Under the pieces are notes generated by a model. It did no database searches. It worked only from the letters and a program-made list of their open reading frames with translations, and was not told where the DNA came from. This document shows, in pieces, positions 22,440-34,458 of a DNA stretch of 64,000 nt. The stretch is from Asterias rubens (lineage: Eukaryota; Echinodermata; Asteroidea; Forcipulatida; Asteriidae), in NCBI RefSeq assembly GCF_902459465.1, contig NC_047081.1, positions 11,313,857-11,377,856 on the forward strand, written 5' to 3'. How positions within the stretch are numbered: the stretch's first letter is position 1; the number at the start of each line of letters is the position of its first letter. A program made the translations under genes and the position numbers.

Positions 22440-24306
22440 TAGTAAGATGTGTACAGGAAGAACTGATAATTTGACCAGCAAATCGTCAACTCTTTTACAA
22501 TAAGACACCAGTCCTGGAATTGCATTTAAGAGTGCCACAACTTTCGTGGAGAAACAAAGGTTTCTTTTGGATTATTGTGGCGATCATTAGGAAATCTTGC
22601 CGGGAATGCAAGTGGCCTCTGCAAAAACTTCCAGACCTGTTAAGCTATGCTAACAGATTTGTCTTTTTCATAAACTACAGTAGCTACGAAACAAATGCAG
22701 CAGTATTCTTGGCCTTCTTAAGAGGGTGTCCATAATCTTCAATATTGTCGCAGTTGTACAGAGTGTACTAACACGATTATCATGAACGATGGTGATGTTT
22801 TTAACATCTTTGAAAAGCTTTCTCTGTACTACCACGACAATACATTAATAATGAACAGCCCTTTACATCAGAAAGTTAGTGAATACAATGTTGACTTCAT
22901 TAACAGCTAAGTAAATGGCAGCAATGTTTGAATCTTCGCAGTTTTTATGAATATCAAAATAATTTTCAATGAAAACTTGTTTTTTTTTAAACGACAAAAG
23001 AAACAAACAGACAAACTTTAACAAATCTTTAACAAGAAAACAAAACAATGACAAACCATACAAAAAACTGACCTTTTGAAAAGCAGTTCCACAAAGAGAA
23101 ATTAACTCGTAAAAATTTTACTTGAAAGAAAATGACCTATTTGACAAAATGATCTATACATAAAAGATCTCAACTTAAACTGAAGTGAACACTAATTTCA
23201 GGTCTATAAGACTTTAACAATTAGTTCCTCATTCCTCAAGTGAATTATGATATGAGATGAAATGTCACTAATTGTTTAGTCTAAGACCGACTGACCAAAA
23301 TGATGCTATGAACACAAACATATTATTTAAAGGCTTGCATATAATGGTATCTTGCCAATAATTGTTTGTTGAAATACATGCAATGTGAAGCATACAAAAA
23401 TGAAAAAGTGTGAAAACTTGGCGTCAATGTATGTAGTAAGTTTGTTTAAAAACGAAAATACTACAGAAGAAAAAAAAAACCTCAGTGGGATGGTGAATTT
23501 CAGCTTTCCACCAGTTTTATATTTTTGACTTATCATTTTTTTTTTTTTTTTGCTTTACTCCCCGTGGAGATGCACAGCAGTGAACTAATATTTCAAAATA
23601 AATTCTTTTTCTTGAGCAAAATTCAGTGTAGGGTGGGGCACAGTCGAAGCGGTTTGCCTCACACTGCTATCTTACTGGTGTTTGGGACTCATCAAGTGGA
23701 GTTTTCAATAATTTACTTAGCATTTGTGTGTTTTTATTATGGATGTGTTCCGGGTTCAAACCCTGTGAAAGAATTTACCAAAATCGGGGACATTCAGAAA
23801 TATTGCAATATAACAATCATCCTCTTCTGAAGGAGAACTGATTAAAAAAAAGAAGCACCAAACACGTGACCGATGACAATATTGGCTTAAGAACAAGAAA
23901 ACAAATAAACAGTTCCCTCACCGTATGTCAAAATACAAAAAAACGTAGAAAACATTTCATTAATCCCTTGCAGGCTTCTTAAAAAACCTGGAGGGAAGAA
24001 ACTGGCATATAACTTTTATCATAGAAGATTTCAGTCTAATTAAACTGCACATGAGTTGGTATCAGATGATAATATAACACAAACAATTTCAACCAGCCAG
24101 AGTCCAAAGTTGGCTTCACTTTCCGAATGGTGTTTGTTCACAGGTTGACCTTTTACAACACTCGCCCGACAAAAGCTCCACTTTGTTGTTTTTTGTTTTG
24201 GATCATGCTTAGGAGAAACTGTAGGCTTAAACGATTACTTACACACAAATTCATTTGGTTGAGAGCTATTTAGTTTCGATAAGGGCTGTCAAAAGCTTGC
24301 CATAAG

Positions 24307-27300
24307 CTACAATCCTTCTCGTACATAGATGTGCGACTCCCTCCGGTACAGTTTTCTCTTTATGAGTTTATAAGAGGACTTTACGACAGTGGGCTTCTCC
24401 GATGAGTTTCTGAGATAAGTTTGAAGTTTACTGATAAGCCACCTCGGGGTTTCTTTAGAGAGCACCAGTACAATCTCAAACGTTGTGACGGTGGATGGAT
24501 CCACGGTGATCTTCCCGACACGTTCGCAAAGCTCTCCATCCTCGAAGATGACGGAGATGGTGCATCCGCGTACCCCGCAAGGTTCGTCTAGTGACATACG
24601 CATGATGTCATCGGCGACTCTCTGGGGTAGATCTTCGGGGACGAGGAGCTTGCTTGGCTGCTTTTTCTCCCGGGCAACTCGGAGACAATCCAGGAGCATG
24701 GATGCAACAAACTGACTCATCTTCACCTCTTGCAAGTCATCTACTCCATTGTCGTAGTCATCGTCCATTGTGTCTGAATCTGTATGGGATTAAAACAAAG
24801 GCAGAAACACATGTTAAGTATTGTGCAATTGAATATACAACAATAAAAGGTTGAAGCAGAAACAATTTGCAACTCCACCCTAAAAGAAAATTACGAGGGA
24901 AAAATCAAACCCAAAGCAAAAATTGACTCACCATCCAGTTCACTTTGAAAAACACTGTCGGAGTTATAATAAAAGACCATTGTGAAACCACCATTCATAA
25001 ATTTCACTCCAGAAAAAACAGCCTCACTATAAAGTGTCAAGGACCTGAATGGCTCAAGTCAACTTTCAGAGCTAGTGGTGCTACACACACTCCAGTGATC
25101 AGCTGAATAGTATTATGATGTAATTGATTGATCACTCATCAGTCATGTGATTGCACAGGGACAGGTCATGTGAGAGGTTGCATGTGGTGTGTACCTTTTA
25201 TGGTATGAGTAAGAGTAGTCACACACAAGCGCGTTATCACAAAGCCAGTGGCTTAGCCAAGCAGGATCTTCCATGCTGGCTGTTGAGAGGAAGAACTGTT
25301 ATTGCACAAATTTGCAAACTAACATCGAAAATTGCAGGAAGCTAGTTGTATCCTGTACTGAAGTTAGTGGTTAAAGTTTTGTTCATTGCGCAAACTGAAA
25401 GCTTAATTGCACATGTACAAACTCTCAAGTGATTATACCATGCAGTGCAGGTATCCTAGTTACTTTTTTTAAAAACATGCCACAGGTAACTATCAGAATT
25501 GGTTTTAATCTTGAGCCAAATTCAACTCCTATCTAGTTTTTAATGCAGCACATATTTGTTAAACATGATAGTTTGCAACTTTGCATGCAAGCCTTAAAAA
25601 AAATATTTGAATAAAACAAAAGGTCAGTACTTCAAGTTTGAAATTTAACACAATAATAGGCTTTGGATTGGAAACGGACTATACTGACAATAGATTGTAT
25701 ATAGTACGATCGTATAGTACCAGTACAACCATCACATAGGAATACCAAACACAAAATGTGTTATGAAGTATGTATTGAGTTTTGTATTGATGTAATAAAC
25801 AAATAACAAACCGAGAGTTGAAGTTTAAAGGATTATGCAGGTATGAAAAGGCGGCGTGTAAAAATGATTGACGTTTATTATAAACACAGATGGATTTAAC
25901 TGAATTTAAAATGTAGATCTTTGTTCATAGATATTCATACCAATTATGACTTTCTTTCTTCAATACTAGTTTGTAAAATGTTCTTCAAAGTGTTTAAAAG
26001 TTGTTTGCACCCTCTCTGTTTGATCACCCTTTCGGTCAATTTAGAACCAACCCAAGCCCCAGGTCATTTTTTTTGACCTCACCAAATTTCCAAGGGGTCA
26101 ATTTCCACCATAAACTTAGCTGACCAATCAGCACTCAGTAGTGGAGTGCAAACAACTCCGAGGAGGTCATTATGACCCGGCTTCAGTTTCTTCCAAAATT
26201 CTTGCCTTGGGATTGGGGGGGGGGTGATGGTCAAGCAAATTGCAGACAAGTCTTGCAAATATTTACTTTTTTGATGTTGGATGCTTCAATGAAATCTCTT
26301 CGCTTGGTCACCCTGAAAAACTACTTCTCTGGAAATAGTTAACCTTTAATAACTTGTCTCATGGGATTTTCTCGAGTAAATCCATACATAACAATTGACT
26401 CTGACAAACCCGAGGCCATTTGTTTTTTGTGTTGGGACAGTACAAACAGTCAAATGCATGTTGTCAGGAATCAGGACTTTTTTGTTTTCAAAATTCTGGT
26501 CCAATGAACTTTTTTTAGCACCAAGCACTGTTGTCTTGTGGGGTTTTCTCCCTAATTTGAGCGTATTCTTATTTTTAACGGTTCATTACAAATACAATGC
26601 AACAGTCAACCATCAAGCAGTTGACTGTACATTCAAATGTGTCTAAAGGGTAAACTCTCCATGAAATTTTGAACAATAGAAACGAAAATAGATACTTTGA
26701 CCTTGTCAAGTAAGTAAATTTTGAAGCCCCATTTTCCTGGGGCACTGTGAGTGGATTAAATCAAACTCAGAACAATAGGAGACTTTCCAACGCTAGGTGG
26801 CAGCAGACATACCGGGTAAATTTCCATTGTTTACGTAGTTCTGAACATGCGCATAATTCTGAGAACAATGGATTTACCCGGTAAGTCTGCTGCCCTCTAT
26901 CGTCCCAGAAAGTCTCCCATTGAATCACACTCTTCAGAGTAGAATGTCTGGACAGGTGTTTCCTGTAGTTCGGCACAGCAGTTAACACATATCCTCTCTC
27001 ATCCAGGACCACTAAAATAACACTGAAAGCTCAAAACTACAGAACAAGCTTTCGATTGGAATTCGGTTTCAATATGTCTTTACCACTTTTGCAGAAAGTG
27101 CAAAATGCAAACAGATACTAAGAAGGTAGTGGGGTTGAATTACTTTACATGTATAGAATGATTTTTGAGGAGTAAGGGAAGTTCTGAACAATTCACTAAC
27201 AAAATGTTGTGCCACGATACAAAAAGCAAGCTGCAACGGAAAGCGAAAGTGGGGAGATAACTGAACAAAACTGTTAATTATGGTAATATGCATATTATGT

Positions 27301-29914
27301 AGATGAGGAGCATTCCACTTTAACCAGCATAAATCTATGTCTCTTTTAACACACTAAACATGTGCTGCACAGCATCCAGGCAAGCGATAATTTGATCAAT
27401 ATTAACAAGGGTCAAACAGCTGCTGCTGCACACTCTTAACCACAGAGTCTTCTGGAATGAAGGGGCATTACTGCCTGCAAGCCAATCAGCAGTGCCTGGC
27501 AACAGCATCTGCATTTGTCTGCCTATCGCAGCAAGGCGCTGGGAGCATCATTATCATTTTTCCCCCTCATCCACAAATCCCAGGGATGGCATCCGAAGTT
27601 ACTTAGGTCTGTACAGAGGAAACGGGGATCTTGCACTTTTGTCAAAGGGGTAGAGTAGAGTGTTTTGTCTTTTATAAATTAAACTTTTTTTGCAGGCTAT
27701 GTCACTGGGGATGTGACAAACAGTATTTTAAGTATGGATTGCTTTCGAAGAAATGTGGTGGTTTTTAGTTGTTTTAGTCGAAGGCGGGTACTAATCCGCA
27801 AGTATTGTGGTGAAATGTTAAAAGCAAATGCCAATTATGAGCATAGCCTAAGTTTGTCAGTGAGCGGATCTATTTGGATCAAAAAGGGATGGACTGAAAA
27901 TTTTCAATGAATAAAATAAATAAAATATTTAACGATTGATCTTCCATTGACATTTCTTTTTGATTAAACCTATATACTTTCGAAGAAATGTGGTGTTTTT
28001 TTTAGTTGTTTTTGTCAAAGGCGGGTACTAATACGCAAATATTTTTTTGAAATGTTACAAGCAAATTTATGCAAAGTGGGTAGGCCAAGTTTGCCAGTGA
28101 GCGGATCTATTTGGATCAAAAAGGGATCGACAAAACATTTTTAATGAATAAAATTAATTTAAAGTAACATTTTATTTATCTTCTATTGAGATATAGTTTT
28201 TTATTGAACCTATTTTTGAGTTGTTAAAAACATGTTGTCAGTTAAGCATTGCCAATTCAGAGTGCAAAAGTATACAAAAAAAGGTTTGTTCACAAGTGTT
28301 GGATACTAATACGGATTTTTGTGTCCTAGTAATAAATTTGAAAAAGGGTATTTTTTTAAGTGATATAATGCAGAATCAGATGTTTGGTTCAAACACTTCA
28401 GCAACTGTACTTTGACATCATACGATGTTCGGCCCACACTGATCTTGTTTGCTAAATGGGAAGATCGGGGGCCAGACAGGCTCTTGTCCAATAAGCGTTT
28501 CAGGATGGCAATTATCGTCTAAATCTTAACGAATGTGATAGCGTTTGGATATTGATCTCTGCCATAACAGGACAACGTTCCAGTTACAACGACCCTCAAT
28601 TTACACAATGTTTGAGAGGTTTTAACAGATAAATTGTCCGATAAATTTAATGATTTGAAGTCTGCCACATGACTCATTAACAGGTCTTTATTGACGCATA
28701 CTTTTTCAGATTAAAATTATTATCTAACTAACAAATAGTGAGACCATGTATGGCGATGCTTTACACATGGACTTGAAACTACAGTATCACAAGTCCAGGG
28801 GAACAAAGAGTTAGGACTAGTCCTAGGAGATATACAAATTGCATGGATAGTCCTAGGTTAGGACCAGTAACTGGTCCTAACTCAAGATAAGACTAGTCCT
28901 AACTCTTTGTGAAATCCACCCCAGAACTTTTATTTAGTAATCGACCAATAACCTCAAAACACCCCTAAAGCTATAGTTGGTTGGTTGTTTAAAAAAATTG
29001 TTTGCTCATTATTATTGATTCAGATTTAAAGTTGTCGGTATTGTGAAAACTGTTGTTAAAGGTCCAGTGAAAACTGTATGGTTCAAACTTTCAGGAAATT
29101 CACACCCTGGTCTGGGTACGGGACCCACTATATTTCTGGAAAAATATCCCTCACTTTTTTGTGCAAATTTGTTTTTACCATTATTTCACTGTTACGAAGT
29201 GGCCACATGACACTGAAAAAAGAAATGTTTAACAAACTACAATAATATTAACATAATCCTAATTTCCTTGTAAGCTGTACATGTATACTGCCGTGGTAAA
29301 TTCTACAAATAATTGAGACTAAAATAAGTTTGACAAACGAAACCATAAACAAGTTTGGTGAACTATATAAATGCGTGGTGGGTGAGAAGAAACGGAACCA
29401 CGTAAAAAGAAGAACAGACGACATATCCGCTAAATTGAACACGATATTACCTTTGTAATGAGTCTATTTTTAGCTACTTTACTTATGACTCTTCAAGCGT
29501 TTCTCAATCTCAGTTGAACAATAAATTTAGCTGAAAGGACAAGAATTGCGAAATCCCCTGGCAGTCACAGCCGGACAATGGCGCTCGGATTGAGTCACGA
29601 CTTGCCCACGTATTGGGCAATCCCCCGGCCGTGCGTTGACTGACAAAGCCCATGTACACCGTGCATGCACAAAAATTAACCACAAACATACAAAAAGGCA
29701 TGGAAAAGCTTATGAAAAACTCACCTAAATAACCGTTTGAGCACCTCCGAACTGTCTCTATGACTAGGTTAGGCTCTGGACACCTCTGGTTTTCTCGGCT
29801 GTCAATCCTCTCACCAACTTTAAGGAGAATTTTCTGCAAAATCTTGAAGGCACCTGGCTGATGACAGTTGTTGGAATTCAGTGGCAAATCCATAACGCCA
29901 TCCAAAGAAGACAT
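24307..29914 (-). CDS. DDIT4: DDIT4/DDIT4L (REDD1) stress-induced mTORC1 inhibitor, 2 coding exons, complete
   Basis: REDD proteins are stress-induced cytosolic inhibitors that restrain mTORC1 through TSC1/2. Coding exons on minus: 29914-29725 and 24779-24307. The junction is GT-AG and the phase-1 codon is restored as Asp64, giving 220 aa (human DDIT4 is 232, DDIT4L 193). The N-terminus is poorly conserved and is followed by an acidic segment DSDTMDDDYD. The conserved core runs about 105-215, with LLVPEDL, EPCGVRG (129-135), VDPSTVTTFEIVLVL and YKLIKRKLY. These match LMPSQL, EPCGLRG, LDPSLVPTFQLTLVL and RVIKKKLY in human REDD1. It is a single-copy candidate ancestral to the two vertebrate paralogues. 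The ~4.9 kb intron is much longer than those of the compact vertebrate DDIT4 gene. Confidence 0.93.
26778..26917. repeat. MITE with GGGAGACTTTC termini
   Basis: The left arm (GGAGACTTTCCAACGCTAGG ... GGTAAATTTCCATTGTT) and the right arm (AACAATGGATTTACCCGG ... AGAAAGTCTCCC) are ~55-bp imperfect inverted repeats around a ~30-bp loop. Confidence 0.75.
27742..28215. repeat. Two diverged tandem copies of a ~235-bp unit
   Basis: Copy 1 (27742-27975) and copy 2 (27977-28215) share CTTTCGAAGAAATGTGGTG, GGCGGGTACTAAT, GTGAGCGGATCTATTTGGAT and CAAAAAGGGAT in the same order. A weaker third copy may extend to about 28420 (GGATACTAATACGGATTTTT). Indels between copies destroy any shared reading frame, so the duplication is non-coding. 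Confidence 0.8.
28803..28910. repeat. Palindromic element with ACAAAGAGTTAGGACTAGTC ends
   Basis: The two ends are reverse complements for ~20 bases, and an inner pair GGACCAGT/ACTGGTCC forms a nested stem. A diverged relative lies at about 55965-56060. Confidence 0.75.
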
Positions 29915-30160
29915 GGAATGTCGAGGAAAATGAATGATTTTTAACGATTAAACGTTGACAAGCAAAATACACTCTCAACTGAATAGATGATACGAGTGTG
30001 TTGGATACCGAATTTCAAATATAACTCGAAAAAGTGGCTTCGGAAAGTACACGAAAATCAGTGATAATATGTTGTACAATCACTCCACCAACCCCTGGTT
30101 CGTCTTGCAACACACTTCAACCAGCTGATCGGCTGCACGAAATTTCAGCTGAACAGGGGC

Positions 30161-30394
30161 TTTTTATACTCGCAAGGACGTCATCCAATCAATTATTCCT
30201 TATTTGGTGAAAAGGGTGGAGTTAGCTCCTTTTTACTTAGAATAGAATGCCCTGCATTAACCAATCACAGCAATGAATTCCTGTATCTGAGAGGCGGCTC
30301 ATGAATAAAGGTCAAATGTTAATTTAGACCAATGGGAGCCAAGAACTTTGTCCTTGCAAAATGCATGAAATGATGGTCTACGTGTCTGACGTCA
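30161..30394 (-). promoter_or_regulatory. DDIT4 promoter: TATA box and two CRE sites
   Basis: A minus-strand TATAAAAA (30168-30161) lies about 250 bases upstream of the DDIT4 start codon. A CRE-like TGACGTC lies just upstream (about 30183-30177), and a perfect palindromic CRE TGACGTCA is at 30387-30394. CCAAT-type motifs are present near 30186 and 30258. Vertebrate REDD1 is known to be induced by CREB/ATF-type factors, so this arrangement is consistent. The start site, near 30135, is inferred. Confidence 0.6.
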
Positions 30395-30761
30395 AGTAAA
30401 CCTTGTGTGTACGTTGTGATGGGAATAAACAATAACTGGAAAAGAATGAGTCGGGGGATTGCTCGTTTTAGCTGGCTTGAATGTCATTGACACTTCGCGC
30501 TCTGCATGCACTGTGGGTTGCCCATTGTATTCATGAAAAATGAAACTTCGGGAAAACATAAGCAGCAAGAACTATAATTGTAAATTTGCTATATTTCTTT
30601 TTTAAAGCATAGGCCTACATAAAATAAAATGCAAACAGGAAATCCAGGAGGATTTGCATTTCTACTTCCAAAGTAAAATGTAGTGTTAGATAAAGCATAG
30701 GATAAAGCATGGATGTAGCAGATTAATATTTTTTTGTTCGAAAGCATTACGAGGTTTCGAA

Positions 30762-30803
30762 AGCTTTGACACTACTTTGTCAAGCTTTGACACTACTTTG
30801 TCA
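30762..30803. repeat. Two perfect 21-bp tandem units
   Basis: The unit, which begins AGCTTTGACACTACTTTGTC, is repeated exactly once head-to-tail. A partial third echo (TGTTGACAAAG) follows. Confidence 0.9.
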
Positions 30804-30934
30804 AATGTTGACAAAGTTCCCCCTCCCAAAAAGCGAACAATTTCTCAACTTCGCCCTTTGCTGATGCCCTTTCATTATATTTTGAGAATTCGAAACCTTT
30901 TGGAAAAGTATAGGATAAGCAAGTTAAGTTAAAA

Positions 30935-30960
30935 GGGTCGGGGTCGGGGTTGGGGTGGGG
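30935..30960 (+). other. G-quadruplex-type stretch upstream of DDIT4
   Basis: Five runs of 3-4 G separated by 1-2 bases (GGGTCGGGGTCGGGG then TTGGGGTGGGG), about 770 bases upstream of the DDIT4 TATA box. The sequence meets the canonical G4 pattern; function is not shown. Confidence 0.6.
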
Positions 30961-33212
30961 CGGAGGGGGGACGAAGGCTGCAAACACATGCCCACAACAG
31001 TACGATGCACTTCTGGGTATGCCTTCAACTGCGAAAACAACCAAAGTGTTTCACAATATAGCCATGCGTAAATTCTAGGGAAATGGTTTTCAACCCCCAT
31101 AAAACCGGTTCAGTAACCGGTGTTCAAAAACACACTCATCGGCTTGTGTTCGGTATACCGGTGGGTTTCTAGGAAAATTGATAAACTACTGGCCATACAT
31201 GTTATCGTAGTACCGACCCATATAACGTGCTGGGTTGAGGTGTTCGTCCACATCCAGGGTTCAAACTTCACATGGCTGTTTTATGCCCCGAAGCGACCCC
31301 GGGTCAGGTCAAGTCGAGGGGTGAAACACACGGTTTGGTTTCACCAAAAAACAAACAAAAAATCTAACATTTTGTTAGTTTTCCGAGCCTAGGCCTATAA
31401 CTTCACACTTCCGAAAATGTGTCCCATTATTAAACAGTTTGAAGAAAAAAAGTCAGTTTGACCACGATGGTTTGACATGTTTGACTAACACAAGGGCCCG
31501 TGGTTTTCAGTAATTTTCCTCTCATCAGTTCAGTTCAGTTTAGTTTATTTTCCACTCTTAGAAATCAGTTGCCGTACAATGATAAACATTATGGTAGGCC
31601 TATATCCAAGCATGTTTGGTGAGAGACCCCTGATAAAAATCAATGTAACTGGGTTAAAGCATAGGGTTAAAGGATCAGGCATAATGGCAGTGATTACGTA
31701 AAAAAAGGGGGGTCACTGGACAAACACATCAGTATACAAAACAGAGCTGGAATTCTTTACCGCACAGCAGCATTACCTGTGGTGATTAGTCCAATTTAAT
31801 GACAATGGACATCATTGGTAAAAAGCTGGAGAGCTGATGAGAAAGAGTTTTAGAGAAAGACTTGATTTTTTTTGGACACAGTTTTAGATCTGAGAGGGAA
31901 GGCTTTCAAGGAATCAAGGTATATTAGCGTTTTGTAAGGCATCCGAAAACAAACAAGTCTTTGCACAAAAAAAATCTTTTCTTTTTCTTGTAACTTTATG
32001 ACCAATTGAGCACAAATTGTCACCGGTTTGGAATATTATTTTGTTATGCACTTGTGTTGGATTTCACAAAGTGAGTGTACTCTTTGACAATCTAAATTTA
32101 CCCAGTCCTCCCTTTATGATTAATTGTAAAAAGCGGTGTCTCAAATTAAATTACGAAAATACTATTCGCTTAGCAACATAGGACTGGATTTTATTATTTA
32201 TTGTTCATCCAAATAATCCGGGCTAGGCTAGTAAAAAATAATATTAATGTTTAAAAGGAAAGAGCAAGTTCCCCACACGTCCATTGTGATTAATGTTTGT
32301 GGTTTCAACAATGGGCTTTTGGGGCCGGGTGGGCGATCTCCCGCCAGCCCAAGCCCCACCGTTCTTGATCCTCAATGATTCAACAAAAGTTCAGAGGGTG
32401 CGTGATTATGATATGTTAAACTTTGCCTAAATTGTTGGCTTTTTGAAAATGGTTGCGAAATGATGTGATGAAAAGGGAAAATTATTTTGAGAGGCGAGCC
32501 TGCTATCTGATAGGGGCCATACTGCAGATACAATGAATTTATGGAGTAACATCATGATGTGATTGCAAAACAAGCATCAAGCCTGGGTTTTTAAAACTAG
32601 ATGGATAGTGTTAACTGTTGATGACACCTGTTATAGGACTACCCCCCTATGCTAAAAGAAACAACGGGCAAATGAAGTGTAAAACAAGTTTATAATTGAA
32701 ATTTTTTCGAAGATAGGCCCTATAAGCTAAGATGTTTCCCATCTTGAAAGCAGATGTCTTAAAACTTTAAACAATGACCTTTGCAGTTTGCTAAAACAGA
32801 CCGGGAAACTTGACCTTTTACGAACTGGACTTCATTCATTGTTTAGCAATGGTCATGGCTATTTGATAAACGGGACATCAAACTGATAACAAACAATAAG
32901 GGACACTACACAAAAACTGACCCGTTAGTTCCCAAACTCCCTCTCCGTGGTGATTGAGGAAAAAGAAAAAGAAAAAAAAAACACATCTGTGCCAAATTAG
33001 AAAATAATGACACACCAAGGTAAAAACTTATAATGCACGAAGTTTGTTTGCTTTTCCACAGTGCGTTCTTCATGAATCAAGGTCTGAATGTCAAAACGTC
33101 CAGTGAAGCCAAAACGGTCACTAACAAAAATACATCAGTCCCAAACTTGCTCATTGTAAAAGATAGTCATTAGTTTAACAAATAAATCTATAAATGCCTA
33201 GGATTTGTTTAA

Positions 33213-33590
33213 AGGCAGTGGACACTATTGGTAATTACTCAAATTAATTATAAGCATAAAACCTTACTTGGTAATGAGTAATGGGGAGAGGTTGATAGTA
33301 TATAACATTGTGAGAAACGGCTCCCTCTGAAGTGACTTAGTTTTCGAGAAATAAGCAATTTTTCACGAATTTGATTTCGAGACCTCAAGTTTAGAATTTG
33401 AGGTCTCGAAATCAAGCATCTGAAAGCACATAACTTCTTGTGATCAGGGTGTTTTTTCTTTCATTATTATCTCGCAAGTTCCATGACCAATTGAGCTCAA
33501 ATTTTCACAGGTTTGTTATTTTATGCATATGTTGAGATACACCAAGTGAGAAGACTTGTCTTTGACAATTACCAATAGTGTCCACTGTCT
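33213..33590. repeat. TTAA-flanked MITE, family A (best-preserved copy, 378 bp)
   Basis: The element is bounded by TTAA on both sides (33209-33212 and 33591-33594). Its terminal inverted repeats begin AGGCAGTGGACACTATTGG and differ by one base over 24. A central palindrome GATTTCGAGACCTCAA/TTTGAGGTCTCGAAATC lies at about 33374-33414. There is no ORF. The TTAA target duplication is the signature of piggyBac-type mobilisation. Confidence 0.9.
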
Positions 33591-33599
33591 TTAACAAAA

Positions 33600-33770
33600 A
33601 GATGACATGGTCAAATCTCTGAACACGAATTATAAGTCTGCTTGACCCAACATTCCCGTTAGACCGTTTGAAGCCGATGGTCACAATATTCTGTCCTACG
33701 TCCAGCTGGCCAGTGACATTGACCACAAGTTGCTCATTATTCCTCATACTTCCAATACTTTGTACACAAA
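33600..33770 (-). other. Coding-like stretch, possible exon or gene remnant
   Basis: On the minus strand an open frame reads NNEQLVVNVTGQLDVGQNIV, continuing TIGFKRSNGNVGSSRLIIRV. It has a protein-like beta-strand alternation and sits directly beside family-A MITE 33213-33590. I do not recognise the family. No confident splice sites or partner exons were found, so it is either a decayed exon or a chance frame. Confidence 0.2.
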
Positions 33771-34095
33771 ACAATGATGACAATGAGCGGTATAAACATA
33801 CTGGCTGACTAAAACATGACAAACAATAGGGACCGGCCCGCGACTATAGTCCCACCACAGGTGCAGAAAATGAAAGCCAATATTGTCACACTGAAAAAAA
33901 AAAAAGTTAAGGGCATTTAGAACCACCGCATGAGGCACAAACTAACTTGTCCAACTAAATGTATAGACCTGATACTTCACGGAGACAACAGAATGCGATT
34001 GCCTCCATGCCCCCTGTGTCCTTGAAATGACCTAGTAAAAACTTACAATTTCCCCATATTATAGGGTGCCTTTTACTAAGGAGAAAATGCCTTAA

Positions 34096-34458
34096 CGCCA
34101 TTGGACCCTTTCGGTAAACAGTATTGTCCAAGGCCCACACTTCGTGTATCACAACTACTATATCAAATAACAAACCTGTGGAAATTTAGGCTCAATCGGT
34201 CATCGGAGTCTGGAGAAAATAACGGGAAAACCCACCCGTGTATCCGCGCGTTTCGCCGTATCATGACATGTGTTTAAAATAAATCCGTAATTCTCGCTAA
34301 CGAGAATTGATATTGTTTTACTGTTTTCTCAAAAAGTAAAGCATTTCATGGAATAATATTTCTAGGGAAGTCATTCACCATTGCCTTCTGTAAACCCTGT
34401 AAGTTATTTGTAAATCTGTGAACTTTTTTTTGTTCTGTACCGAAAGGGTCCAATGGCT
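34096..34458. repeat. TTAA-flanked MITE, family B (363 bp)
   Basis: TTAA at 34092-34095 and at 34459-34462 flank near-perfect terminal inverted repeats CGCCATTGGACCCTTTCGG and CCGAAAGGGTCCAATGGCT. There is no ORF. It is distinct from family A but has the same target duplication. Confidence 0.9.

Larger units (their letters stand above)
19490..24306. other. Intergenic region between H2A.Z and DDIT4; mostly no gene
   Basis: One 152-codon open frame (20553-21011) is the only gene-like item. There is also a palindromic repeat (22247-22439), a C/T run (21165-21185), and AT-rich sequence that includes the 3' UTR of the DDIT4 gene entering from 24306. I see nothing else supportable. Confidence 0.4.
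24780..29724. other. Large intron of the DDIT4 gene
   Basis: No coding exon fits between the two matched phases. The intron holds a palindromic MITE (26778-26917), a ~235-bp diverged tandem duplication (27742-28215), and a palindrome with TAGGACTAGTCCTA motifs (28803-28910). The rest is unremarkable AT-rich sequence. Confidence 0.7.

Noticed and set aside
27713-27910. 65-codon open frame in the DDIT4 intron
   Set aside because: The tandem duplicate of the same sequence at 27977 is frameshifted and open in no common frame, so the sequence is not protein-coding.
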